38,908 nt of DNA from an uncultured Clostridia bacterium (lineage in GTDB: Bacteria > Bacillota > Clostridia > Christensenellales > Borkfalkiaceae), in NCBI GenBank assembly GCA_944368065.1, contig CALVWV010000048.1, positions 1 through 38,908 on the forward strand, given 5' to 3'. The notes beneath the pieces are model-generated. The model saw only the letters and a program-made list of their open reading frames with translations, ran no database searches and had not been told where the DNA came from. The first letter of the stretch is position 1, and every line of letters starts with the position of its first letter. This document shows, piece after piece, positions 26,858 to 34,797 of this stretch. Position numbers and translations under genes: made by a program.

Positions 26858-28399
26858 ATGTTTAAAAAATTGTTTGCGTCCTGTACGAGCGCATGTTTCG
26901 AATTCGACAACGATACGCCGTACCGTTACCCTCACGGAAAATATACGGTATTTTTAAACGGCGTCAAGGCGGGCGAGGCGGACACCAACGTGTTTTCGGT
27001 ATTCGGGCTTGAACCCTCTTCGGAATACGTCGTCACCGTCTCCTGCGACGAGTGCACAGTCCGCTTTAAGACGGAGGGGCAGACCGCCCTCGTGAACGTG
27101 CGCGAGCTCGGCGCTAAGGGCGACGGCAAGTCGGACGATACATATTTCGTCCAGATGGCTATTGACAGCTGCCCCGCAGGCGGCAGAGTTCTCATACCTG
27201 CGGGCACTTACTTCGTGCGCCCCATAGTCCTTGCCAGCGATATAACCATAGAGCTTGAAAAGGGCGCGACTCTCCTCGGAAGCACGGTTGAAGAGGACTA
27301 TCCGTATATCCCCGCCAGAAGGTACAACGCCGACGGCTCGGAAGAAGTTCTCGCCAGCTGGGAGGGAGACCCGTTCGACTGCCACCAGTCGCTTGTTTCG
27401 GCGTACGGCAAAAAGAACATAAAGATAATCGGCGAAGGCACTATCAACGGCAACGCCGATAAGTCCACGTGGTGGGCGACTCCCAAGGGCAGAAAAGTTG
27501 CCCGCCCCCGCCTTGTATTTCTCAATAAGTGCGAAAACGTTGTGTTCCACGGCGTAACTTGCAAAAATTCCGCCGCGTGGAACCTGCATCCCTTCTTTTC
27601 AAAGAATCTTCGTTTTTACGACATAAAGGTGCAGAACCCCTACACGGGTCCCAACACCGACGGTCTCGACCCCGAAAGCTGCGACAAAGTGGATATAGTT
27701 GGTTGTACATTCTCCGTAGGCGACGACTGCGTGGCAATCAAGTCCGGCAAAGTGTACATGGGAATGACGTACAAAACGCCCGCAAACCGCCATACTCTGC
27801 GCAACGACCTCTTCCAGGACGGTCACGGCGCGATAGTGCTCGGCAGCGAGATGTCTGGCGGAATAACCAACCTAACCGTAAGCCAGTGTCTTTTCAGACA
27901 TACGGACAGGGGGCTTAGAATCAAGACCCGCCGCGGCAGGGGTAAAAACGCTATAATTGACGGCGTAGTTTTTGAAAACATAAAAATGGAAAACGTCATA
28001 ACGCCGCTCGTCATAAATATGTACTATTTCTGCGACCCCGACGGGCATACCGAGTTTGTGTGGTCGCGCAAGCCGCACCCCGTGGACGACGGCACGCCTT
28101 ATATGGGCAAATTCCATTTCAAGGACATCGACTGCGAGGACTGCGAGTGCATGTGCGCCTATTTCGACGGGCTTGTCGAACAACCTATAGAAGAAATCAC
28201 GATAGAAAACGTGCACTTCGGGTTTAAGAAGGACGCAAAGCCCTTCAAGCCCGCCATGCTGGAGTTTGTGCGCGATTACTGCAAAGAGGGCATTTATATA
28301 GACAACGTCAACAAGGTCGTGCTCAGAAACGTGACGTTCGACGGCGTTGAGGGCGACCATATAATAGAAAAGAACTGCGGCGAACTTATAATAGAATAA
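26858..28399 (+). CDS. glycoside hydrolase family 28 polygalacturonase
   Basis: 513 residues. Residues 1-~75 look like a small beta-sandwich (fibronectin III-like) domain; the GH28 beta-helix starts at V-R-E-L-G-A-K-G-D-G. Catalytic motifs are N-T-D-G at 266-269, G-D-D-C at 288-291, G-H-G at 322-324 and R-I-K at 354-356. It hydrolyses alpha-1,4-galacturonosyl bonds, probably as an exo-enzyme on oligomers given the N-terminal domain. No signal peptide, so it should be cytoplasmic. The ATG at 26858 is fixed by AAGGAGG (26848-26854); a 50-residue longer frame upstream is low-complexity and not coding-like. GH105 follows after 11 bases. Confidence 0.92.
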   Translation: MFKKLFASCTSACFEFDNDTPYRYPHGKYTVFLNGVKAGEADTNVFSVFGLEPSSEYVVTVSCDECTVRFKTEGQTALVNVRELGAKGDGKSDDTYFVQMAIDSCPAGGRVLIPAGTYFVRPIVLASDITIELEKGATLLGSTVEEDYPYIPARRYNADGSEEVLASWEGDPFDCHQSLVSAYGKKNIKIIGEGTINGNADKSTWWATPKGRKVARPRLVFLNKCENVVFHGVTCKNSAAWNLHPFFSKNLRFYDIKVQNPYTGPNTDGLDPESCDKVDIVGCTFSVGDDCVAIKSGKVYMGMTYKTPANRHTLRNDLFQDGHGAIVLGSEMSGGITNLTVSQCLFRHTDRGLRIKTRRGRGKNAIIDGVVFENIKMENVITPLVINMYYFCDPDGHTEFVWSRKPHPVDDGTPYMGKFHFKDIDCEDCECMCAYFDGLVEQPIEEITIENVHFGFKKDAKPFKPAMLEFVRDYCKEGIYIDNVNKVVLRNVTFDGVEGDHIIEKNCGELIIE

Positions 28400-28410
28400 A
28401 CGGAGGGGTT

Positions 28411-29550
28411 ATGGATTATTCTGTAATAGACAGGTACATCGATCGGCTTATAGCCGACACCACGCCCGACGCGCCGATATGGAACATAGAGAACATAAGG
28501 CACGGCAAAGCGCCCGCGTGGAACTATATAGACGGCTGCATGATGACGTCGCTTTATTCCATTTATAAGCTGACGGGCAATAAAAAATATCTCAGCTTTA
28601 TAGATAAGTTTGTCGATTATTACGTGGCTGAAGACGGCTCCGTGCGCGGATACGAGCTTGAAACGTACAACCTCGATAATCTCAACGAGGGGCGCATTCT
28701 GTTCGATTTGTACCGCGAAACGGGCAGGGAAAAGTATAAAATGGCTGCGGACCTTTTGTATAAGCAGATTGAAGGTCAGCCGCGCACGGGCACGGGCAAT
28801 TTCTGGCACAAGCTGATATATCCCAACCAGGTGTGGCTCGACGGGCTGTACATGGCGCAGGTTTTTTATACGCGCTACGAAACGGAGTTCAACTGCTGCA
28901 AAAACTACCCGGATATAGTCGGTCAGTTTAAAAGCGTCTACGACAACATGTACGATAAGTCCAAAAAGCTTTACTATCACGGCTGGGACTGGTCCAAAAA
29001 GGCGTTCTGGGCGGATAAGGTCACGGGACTTTCAAAAAGTTTCTGGCTCCGCTCGGTAGGCTGGTACGTGGTGGGGCTCGTCGACGTGATTGACTATTTT
29101 ATCGGGCATGAAGAGCTCAGAAACAGCCTGATTGAAATATTCAGGCAGACTCTGGACGGGCTGGAGCAGTATATAGATAAAGAAAAGCATATGTTCTGGC
29201 AGGTAGTGGACCAGGGCGGAAGGGAAGGCAATTATCTTGAAACTTCGGGCAGCGCAATGATAGCTTACGCCATGATGAAGGGCGCGCGCCTTGGAATTGT
29301 GGATAAGCGCTTTGCCGCCGTCGGCGAAGAGGTATTCAACGGGATATGCCGCGAGTATCTCACGGAGACAGACGGAAAGCTCAACCTTGGCGGCATATGC
29401 CTTATGGCGGGGCTTGGACCTGAAAACAACCGCCGCCGCGACGGCTCGTTCGAATACTATATTTCCGAGCCCGTCGTAGAAAACGATGCAAAAGGCACGG
29501 GACCTTTCGTTATGGCTTACACCGAACTTCTGCGCCTTAAAAAAGCTTAA
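28411..29550 (+). CDS. glycoside hydrolase family 105 unsaturated uronyl hydrolase
   Basis: 379 residues, (alpha/alpha)6 barrel. Asp144 in V-W-L-D-G-L-Y-M, Asp89 and His190 correspond in spacing to the Asp143, Asp88 and His189 region of YteR. GH105 enzymes hydrate the unsaturated terminal uronic acid of rhamnogalacturonan or galacturonan fragments made by lyases. The product collapses to the keto-uronate used by KduI, encoded at 8301. No signal peptide. Shine-Dalgarno GGAGGGG (28401-28407). It forms an operon with GH28 and ends at the terminator 29568-29599. Confidence 0.93.
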   Translation: MDYSVIDRYIDRLIADTTPDAPIWNIENIRHGKAPAWNYIDGCMMTSLYSIYKLTGNKKYLSFIDKFVDYYVAEDGSVRGYELETYNLDNLNEGRILFDLYRETGREKYKMAADLLYKQIEGQPRTGTGNFWHKLIYPNQVWLDGLYMAQVFYTRYETEFNCCKNYPDIVGQFKSVYDNMYDKSKKLYYHGWDWSKKAFWADKVTGLSKSFWLRSVGWYVVGLVDVIDYFIGHEELRNSLIEIFRQTLDGLEQYIDKEKHMFWQVVDQGGREGNYLETSGSAMIAYAMMKGARLGIVDKRFAAVGEEVFNGICREYLTETDGKLNLGGICLMAGLGPENNRRRDGSFEYYISEPVVENDAKGTGPFVMAYTELLRLKKA

Positions 29551-29567
29551 AAACGCATAAAAAACAT

Positions 29568-29599
29568 AATCCCCCGCGCTTCCCGAGCGGGGGATTTTT
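29568..29599 (+). terminator. Rho-independent terminator of GH28-GH105
   Basis: AATCCCCCGC (29568-29577) pairs with GCGGGGGATT (29587-29596) around a 9-base loop, with five T (29595-29599). Confidence 0.9.
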
Positions 29600-29721
29600 A
29601 AATGCAACGGCACAAAAATACAACAAAAATATGCAAAATACTAAAAATATGACAATATAAATTAGCAAACGGACAAAATTACGCAAATATAACTATGCGT
29701 TATGCAGGCGGCGATATTTTG

Positions 29722-29760
29722 AAGGCGCAGGAGAGCATTTTTAATGCTCCCCTGCGCCTT
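29722..29760. terminator. hairpin between convergent genes
   Basis: A 17-bp stem with one mismatch (29722-29739 with 29743-29760). It lies between the convergent GH105 and AraC genes. It lacks a clean T-run either way; its closeness to the AraC stop suggests it ends that transcript. Confidence 0.5.
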
Positions 29761-29807
29761 AATGTACAGAATTATAAATTATTTTAAATTTAAAGGAAGT
29801 TATAAAC

Positions 29808-30542
29808 TTATTTTCCGTATTCGGAAGGGGGAGTGCCGAAGTGCTTTCTGAACACGCGCGAAAAGTATAATGGTTCGGAAAAGCCGCACATTTCGGCTAT
29901 CTGCGATATGCTGTACCGGCTGTATTGATTGCTCATGCCGCTTAAAATGAGTCTGCCTGCAAGTTCCATGCGCTTGCTTATAAGGTAGTCGTGCGGGGTT
30001 ACACCCGTTTCGCTTTTGAAAAGCTTGCGGATATAGTCGCAATTTAAGGGCAGAGTGCGCATAAATGTGTCAAGCGCGTATAAAGGGTTGCTCAGGTTGG
30101 CTTCAATGTCCGCGCGCAGCATTTCCACCACCGGCGAATGGGTCGGGCGCTCGCACTGCGCGATTATGTAACTTACAATAAGGTCGCCGAGCGCTTTAAG
30201 CACCGCCGCGCTCTTCTCGCCGCCCGTTTCGCAGTAAATTTCTGCCTGAGAAAAGGCGTGCGCAAGTCCGCCGCCGCGCTCCTCTGCAACAGCTTTCGGC
30301 GTTCTGAAGGGCAGCGCCGTGCTGTCCATAAAAACGTACGCCTCAGCCGAGCCCTCGCCGCTTCTTTCATAGTCGGTGAGCGGCGGTATGACAAGTATGT
30401 CGCTGCGCGAATAGCTTTCCGCGCTCCGCGCCGTCTTTATCTCGCCGCGCGCCGTGCACTTAATAAGCTGCCAGTACTTCCGCGTTGCCGCCAGTTCCCG
30501 CGCTTTATGCGCGTCTTTCCCCGCATAAATTATATTATTCAT
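29808..30542 (-). CDS. AraC family transcriptional regulator
   Basis: 244 residues. The C-terminal ~100 residues are the double helix-turn-helix DNA-binding domain: R-K-L-F-K-S-E-T-G-V-T-P starts the first half, and I-S-Q-I-A-E-M-C-G-F-S-E with F-S-R-V-F-R-K-H-F-G forms the conserved second half. The N-terminal part is an effector domain of unrecognised type. Its position next to GH28-GH105 makes it the best local candidate for pectin-responsive control. The predicted transcription start coincides with the A of its ATG, so the message may be leaderless. Confidence 0.87.
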   Translation of the reverse strand: MNNIIYAGKDAHKARELAATRKYWQLIKCTARGEIKTARSAESYSRSDILVIPPLTDYERSGEGSAEAYVFMDSTALPFRTPKAVAEERGGGLAHAFSQAEIYCETGGEKSAAVLKALGDLIVSYIIAQCERPTHSPVVEMLRADIEANLSNPLYALDTFMRTLPLNCDYIRKLFKSETGVTPHDYLISKRMELAGRLILSGMSNQYSRYSISQIAEMCGFSEPLYFSRVFRKHFGTPPSEYGK

Positions 30543-30548
30543 ACCCGT

Positions 30549-30577
30549 ATTTTACCATACTGTATCCGTTTTGTCTA
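30549..30577 (-). promoter_or_regulatory. promoter of the AraC-type regulator, predicted leaderless
   Basis: On the minus strand: TAGACA (30577-30572), 17-base spacer ending in TGG, TAAAAT (30554-30549). +1 falls at 30542, the first base of the start codon. Confidence 0.55.
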
Positions 30578-30590
30578 TATGCGGAAAGAA

Positions 30591-31079
30591 TTATTTTGCG
30601 CAGTAGCCGCAGCTTACGGCCGATTTTACAAAAACGTTGCTGTCGAGGTCGGCGCACACTTCGTCTGTGAGCTCGTATCCGCACGCTGCAAAAAAATCTA
30701 CAGAGTCGGCGTCGGGCAGAGCGTAAATATTTTTCACTCCGCTCTCCTTAAGCCGCATTTCTGCGGTTGATAAAAGGAATTTTCCCAAGCCGTTTCTGCG
30801 CTTTGCCGCCGTTATGTAAATTTCGCGTATGTCGCCCCAGCCGTCTTTGAAGTTCCAGTCGTTGCCGGGTTTGTCCGTCTGGTATATGCAGAATCCGCAC
30901 CCCGCGCCGTCCTCTTCAATAAGGTCAACGCGCAGAAGCCCTGCCAGAAGGTCGGGCAGAATGTACTCTTCAACAAGGTGGGCGGGGTCTTCGTCGCAGC
31001 CGAGCTCGTCGTAGTAGTCTGCAAACATTTTGCCGAAAATGTCGGCGTATTTGTCGTTAAGCGGGAATACCCTTATCAT
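30591..31079 (-). CDS. GNAT family N-acetyltransferase
   Basis: 162 residues. The acetyl-CoA binding segment I-Y-I-T-A-A-K-R-R-N-G-L-G-K-F-L-L carries the R-x-x-G-x-G/A pattern of the GNAT fold, followed by N-I-Y-A-L-P-D-A and F-F-A-A-C-G-Y-E typical of the C-terminal half. The acceptor is unknown. The start has AAGGAG six bases upstream. It lies 48 bases ahead of the AraC gene on the same strand. Confidence 0.85.
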   Translation of the reverse strand: MIRVFPLNDKYADIFGKMFADYYDELGCDEDPAHLVEEYILPDLLAGLLRVDLIEEDGAGCGFCIYQTDKPGNDWNFKDGWGDIREIYITAAKRRNGLGKFLLSTAEMRLKESGVKNIYALPDADSVDFFAACGYELTDEVCADLDSNVFVKSAVSCGYCAK

Positions 31080-31342
31080 ATCATGCTCCTTCTATTTTGA
31101 ACTGCGCCCGCGGCGCATTCACATTATTTTTGTATTTAATCTTTTTTGCCCTGAATTTGTTCCGCCCGCGCGTATTTATGCCTGACGTTGCGCCGCTTGC
31201 GCGCCGCAATTTTTTACCGATAGCGGCGGGACAAAACGGCGGAGGGGGAACGCGGGAGTGCGAAATTGCAGATAAGCAAAATGTCTGGCAAAAGCTTATG
31301 AGCAAAGCAGATAAATTTTAAAGCTTGCCGTGCGCAGAGATT

Positions 31343-31373
31343 AAAAAAAGCGGCGGATAAAATTATCCGCCGC
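31343..31373 (-). terminator. Rho-independent terminator of rplU-rpmA
   Basis: GCGGCGGATAA (31350-31360) pairs with 31363-31373. Read leftwards it is followed by seven T (A-run 31343-31349). Confidence 0.92.
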
Positions 31374-31428
31374 CTCTTATATTTTTGATGCGCTCCGCAA
31401 AAATGCGGAAAATTGCCTGTAAAAAGGC

Positions 31429-31704
31429 TTATTCGGCGGCGTAAACGGAAACCTGCTTGCCGTCTTTGCCAACCCTTTCAAACTTAACGGTGCCGTCGAT
31501 GAGCGCGAACAGCGTATCGTCTTTGCCGATGCCTACGTTGTTGCCGGGACGGAACTTGGAACCGCGCTGCCTTACAAGGATGTTGCCTGCAAGCACGAAC
31601 TGACCGTCTGAACGCTTAACGCCTAATCTTTTAGCCTCGCTGTCCCTGCCGTTGTGTGAGGAACCGGTACCTTTTTTATGAGCGAATAAATTTAAAAGTA
31701 ACAT
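31429..31704 (-). CDS. rpmA: 50S ribosomal protein L27
   Basis: 91 residues with the L27 core [13 protein letters not shown] and [11 protein letters not shown]27 reaches the peptidyl transferase centre with its N-terminus. Here a short pre-sequence M-L-L-L-N-L-F precedes A-H-K-K-G. In Firmicutes a similar extension is removed between F and A by the cysteine protease Prp before assembly. The usual Q-F-F is shortened to a single F. The gene follows rplU after 20 bases, leaving no room for prp. Ribosome site GGAGG. Confidence 0.97.
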   Translation of the reverse strand: MLLLNLFAHKKGTGSSHNGRDSEAKRLGVKRSDGQFVLAGNILVRQRGSKFRPGNNVGIGKDDTLFALIDGTVKFERVGKDGKQVSVYAAE

Positions 31705-31724
31705 CTTAGTATCCTCCTGTAAAG

Positions 31725-32093
31725 TTACTCTGCCTTTTCTTCGGCAGGAGCTTCCTTAGCGGCTTTCTTTGCCTTGGCAGCCTTCTTTGCGCCGCCTATA
31801 GCCGTAACCTTGAGCTCGGTGAAGGGCTGTCTGTGACCCTGCTTTTTGCGTTCGTTCTTCTTGGACTTATACTTGAAGACGATAATCTTCTTGTCCTTAC
31901 CCTGAGCAACTACCGTTGCCGTTACCTTGGTGTTTTCAACCTCGGCGCCTACCTGAATGCCTTTTTCGTCTGCAACCATTACAACGGGGAACTCTACGGT
32001 GTCGCCTACGTTAGCGTTAAGCCTTTCTACCTTTACGGTATCGCCTTCGCTTACTCTGTACTGTTTGCTTCCGTTTTCAAAAATAGCGTACAT
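31725..32093 (-). CDS. rplU: 50S ribosomal protein L21
   Basis: 122 residues. The L21 core [14 protein letters not shown] starts the protein, and [15 protein letters not shown] is the rRNA-binding stretch. An Ala/Lys/Glu-rich tail of ~20 residues extends beyond the usual end (~102 residues). First gene of the rplU-rpmA operon, with AGAGGAGGT upstream and a ~118-base leader. Confidence 0.97.
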   Translation of the reverse strand: MYAIFENGSKQYRVSEGDTVKVERLNANVGDTVEFPVVMVADEKGIQVGAEVENTKVTATVVAQGKDKKIIVFKYKSKKNERKKQGHRQPFTELKVTAIGGAKKAAKAKKAAKEAPAEEKAE

Positions 32094-32185
32094 GAAAAGT
32101 TAGTACCTCCTCTGACCAGTCTCGCCGGGAATTTACGCGCGCAAAAGCGGCGCAGGCGGCCTATCGAATAAAATTTAGGCACTTC

Positions 32186-32210
32186 AAAAAGAGCCTGTCC
32201 CGAGCGGCTC
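32186..32210 (-). promoter_or_regulatory. hairpin at the start of the rplU leader
   Basis: On the minus strand GAGCC (32210-32206) pairs with GGCTC (32195-32191) and is followed by TTTTT (32190-32186). It begins almost at the predicted transcription start. It may be part of an L21-type autoregulatory leader; a true terminator this near +1 would be unusual. Confidence 0.4.
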
Positions 32211-32217
32211 GAAATAT

Positions 32218-32246
32218 AATTTACCACAGCTTTTAATTTAAGTCAA
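32218..32246 (-). promoter_or_regulatory. promoter of rplU-rpmA
   Basis: On the minus strand: TTGACT (32246-32241), 17-base spacer, TAAATT (32223-32218) preceded by TGG (extended -10). Confidence 0.7.
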
Positions 32247-32562
32247 GCAAATTGCCGCACGCAAGCGCTTTTTTGCAAAATTGTCTTAAAACCGAGCAAA
32301 TGGGTAAGCTTTTCGCCGCAAGCTTACCTCGGGCAACGCGGGTATGCGCCCTGACCTGATGCGGCGCGCTTAAATGCGCTCCGCCGCAAGCTCGCGGCGG
32401 AAAGTGCAGCGGCTGTCCGTCGCGTCCGAAAGCGCCGTTTTGGCGCTTTCGGACGCGCATAGAATGAAGGAATATCGCGCATAATTTAATGTGAAAGGGG
32501 CTTTGCGGCGGTAAAACGGGCGCATATATGCCCCGTTATAAGGTCAGAGAGGGTAAAAATTT
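32247..32562. other. gene-free stretch with consecutive hairpins
   Basis: It contains GGTAAGCTT/AAGCTTACC (9 bp, about 32310-32337), CCGCCGC/GCGGCGG (about 32392-32401) and a perfect 16-bp hairpin (32421-32457). No open frame. It could be a structured RNA or the leader of the next gene; no standard promoter was found. Confidence 0.4.
32421..32457. repeat. perfect 16-bp palindrome without T-run
   Basis: CGCGTCCGAAAGCGCC (32421-32436) pairs fully with 32442-32457 around GTTTT. No T-tract follows on either strand. Confidence 0.75.
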
Positions 32563-33003
32563 ATGGAAAAGACAAAGAGCGACGCCGAAGTGCTCGCCGA
32601 AATTTATCGCAATGCTCAGCTTGCGCTTCAGTCGATATCGGATATACTCCCCGAAACGGACGATGTGGAAGTCAAGCAGGAGTTCATGCGCGAGCATGAA
32701 GAGTACGAGCGCATAAGCGGCAGGGCTGCGCAGCTTGCAGGCAAGTTCAACATGGAGCTGAAATCGCCCGGACCCGTCAAAAAAGCCATGATGTGGACGG
32801 CAATCAAAATGAATACCATGGCGGATAATTCTGCCCAGCATGTGGCGCAGCTTATGGTAAGGGGCACGGTGATGGGCATATCCAGTCTGAGGACTACGCT
32901 CACAGACGCGGGAGAGGGGCTCGATGCCGAAATAAAAGAGCTTTTGACCGAACTCATTTCTGCGGAAGAGGGGTTTGAACGCAAGCTTAAAAAATATCTT
33001 TAA
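32563..33003 (+). CDS. small helical protein of unknown function
   Basis: 146 residues, nearly all alpha-helical, rich in Glu, Met, Leu and Ala, with no signal peptide or clear membrane helix. The pattern suggests a helical bundle (ferritin-like in outline), with the middle segment P-G-P-V-K-K-A-M-M-W-T-A-I-K-M-N-T-M-A-D-N most distinctive. Similar proteins seem familiar from clostridia, but I cannot give a function. Shine-Dalgarno GAGAGGG upstream; ended by the terminator at 33007-33039. Confidence 0.75.
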   Translation: MEKTKSDAEVLAEIYRNAQLALQSISDILPETDDVEVKQEFMREHEEYERISGRAAQLAGKFNMELKSPGPVKKAMMWTAIKMNTMADNSAQHVAQLMVRGTVMGISSLRTTLTDAGEGLDAEIKELLTELISAEEGFERKLKKYL

Positions 33004-33006
33004 AAT

Positions 33007-33039
33007 AAAAAACTGCGGAAGCCTTTCCGCAGTTTTTTT
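33007..33039 (+). terminator. bidirectional Rho-independent terminator
   Basis: AAAAAACTGCGGAA (33007-33020) pairs with 33025-33038 around GCCT, with seven T on the plus side. The A-run on the other side would also serve the leftward RNase G transcript. Confidence 0.9.
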
Positions 33040-33104
33040 ATCTCATATAAGCGGCGGGCGCGCAAGACTGAGCTTGCGTGCCCGCCGTCTGCAGTCAAAT
33101 GTTT

Positions 33105-33237
33105 GCGCCATATATCCGCACCAATTTAATTCACGGCATAAGCGCGCCGATTGTAGCGCCATATATCCGCACCAATTAAGTTCTGGATATTAGCGCAACC
33201 CGTTATCTTCGGCATATTGCCGCATCAATTTAATTTC
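33105..33237. repeat. three tandem ~52-base degenerate repeats
   Basis: GCGCCATATATCCGCACCAA (33105-33124) recurs at 33156-33175, and a degraded copy (GGCATATTGCCGCATCAATT) at 33211-33230. Aligned on CATAT, the steps are 51 and 53 bases. The parts between copies also share an AGCGC word, so the repeat unit is the whole 51-53 bases. Confidence 0.75.
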
Positions 33238-33281
33238 AGCGGCAAATTGCCGCGGTTTTGCATAAATTTTTGCCGCGCGGG

Positions 33282-34751
33282 TTACATGATTTTTACCGCG
33301 CCAAGAGGGGGTACGTACCCGCACTTTTCTGCGTGGCAGACGACTTCGCCCGTGTGCTTTCCCTGTTCGGGGATAAGGAAAACGTGTGCCTGCGGGAATT
33401 TTTCGCGCACGCTTTCGGCAAATTCCGGCTTTTCCGATATCATTGCGGCGACTTCGGGGCGCACTTCGGCGCAAACGATGTCCGCGCCGCCGTCAAGCGC
33501 TTTAAGCACTTCGGAATATGCCGTAAGCATGTAAAACTCATCGGAAAAGTCGGTGCCCGCGCCGCATATGGGGCAGGGTTTTACGCCTACTGCGGCGAGC
33601 TCCGCGCCCGAACGCTTTCTTGTGAACTCGACGAGCCCGAATTCTGACATCGGCAGAACGCGGTAGGGCGCTTTGTCGCTTTTAAGGCATTTTTCCAGCT
33701 CTTTCACGATGGCCTGCCTGTGCTCGCTCTGGCGCATGTCTATAAAGTCAACTACAAAAAGTCCGCCGATATTGCGCAGTCTGACCTGCCTTGCAATCTC
33801 GCGCGCGGCTAAAATGTTAGTCTGGTACACGGTGTATTCAAGGCTGTCATCCCCGGTAAAGCCGCCTGTGTTTACGTCTATGGAAGTAAGCGCTTCGGTG
33901 CGCTCTATTATAAGGTACGACCCGTTTCCGAGCGAAACGCGGGGGGAGCACGCCTCTTTAATCTGCGCCGCCACGCCCGTATCGTCCAGCATATCGCGCT
34001 TGCCCTTGTAAAGCTCAAGCTTTATGTTTTTGCCCTCGGGCAGCATTTTAAGCAAATCCCTGATTTCGTTGTACTGCTCCTCGCAGCCCGTGATTATGGC
34101 GGAGACGTCGTATTCGGTGAATTCGCGCATGACGCGCATGGGCATGGTGAAGTCGGTGCATATGAGCGAACCTGCCGCGGCGCGCTCGTATACGGCGGCG
34201 GCCTTTTTGTAAACCGCGCGCAGAAAGTTGAGTTCTTCGCGTATCTGCTGATAGCTGCAGAAGGGTGCGGAGTTGCGTATTACCAGCCCTTCGCCCTTTT
34301 TTACGGCTTTGCGCGCAGCCAGCATAAGGCTTTCGCGCAGTTCGTCGTCCTCTATGCGGTGAGAAATTCCCACAAAATTGCTTTCTGGCAGATAGATGAG
34401 TGATTTTCCGACAAACGCAATCCTTGCGGAAACTTTCGCGCCCTTTTTGCCGCTGGGCGTCTTTACTATCTGCACCATTATCACGTCGCCCGGTTTGAGA
34501 AGAGAGATGCCCTCTTTGTTTTCGTAGGGCAAATCCTCTGCCGAAAGGTAGCAGTTGCGCTCGAGTCCGCAGTCGATGAATGCCGCCTGCATGCCTTCGA
34601 GCACGTTGACGACGGTGCCTTTATATATGTTGCCGACGGCGGGTGCGCCGTCTTCCGTGGTAAACCTGCAATCGGTAAGTTTGCCGTTTTCCGTCACCGC
34701 CGTGACCGAAAAACCGCAGAGTTTGTCAAAATAAATAACTTTTTTTGCCAT
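33282..34751 (-). CDS. rng: ribonuclease E/G family endoribonuclease
   Basis: 489 residues, RNase G length without the long RNase E tail. An S1 domain spans ~37-125. Catalytic Asp residues are Asp292 (S-I-D-V-N-T-G-G) and the D-F-I-D-M Asp at ~335-338, and the zinc-link C-P-I-C is at 393-396. It cleaves single-stranded RNA in rRNA and mRNA processing. The start at 34751 (M-A-K-K-V-I-Y-F-D) is chosen; a frame up to 34817 overlaps the end of the previous gene and has no family-like sequence. Confidence 0.93.
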   Translation of the reverse strand: MAKKVIYFDKLCGFSVTAVTENGKLTDCRFTTEDGAPAVGNIYKGTVVNVLEGMQAAFIDCGLERNCYLSAEDLPYENKEGISLLKPGDVIMVQIVKTPSGKKGAKVSARIAFVGKSLIYLPESNFVGISHRIEDDELRESLMLAARKAVKKGEGLVIRNSAPFCSYQQIREELNFLRAVYKKAAAVYERAAAGSLICTDFTMPMRVMREFTEYDVSAIITGCEEQYNEIRDLLKMLPEGKNIKLELYKGKRDMLDDTGVAAQIKEACSPRVSLGNGSYLIIERTEALTSIDVNTGGFTGDDSLEYTVYQTNILAAREIARQVRLRNIGGLFVVDFIDMRQSEHRQAIVKELEKCLKSDKAPYRVLPMSEFGLVEFTRKRSGAELAAVGVKPCPICGAGTDFSDEFYMLTAYSEVLKALDGGADIVCAEVRPEVAAMISEKPEFAESVREKFPQAHVFLIPEQGKHTGEVVCHAEKCGYVPPLGAVKIM

Positions 34752-34797
34752 ATTATCCGTAAAGAATCGGACTTTTCCGCCCGATGCCGTATGTTTT

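Noticed and set aside
33105-33237. CRISPR-like array
   Set aside because: Only three copies, the third degraded; the 'spacers' share sequence with each other and no cas genes are nearby. A degenerate tandem repeat explains it better.
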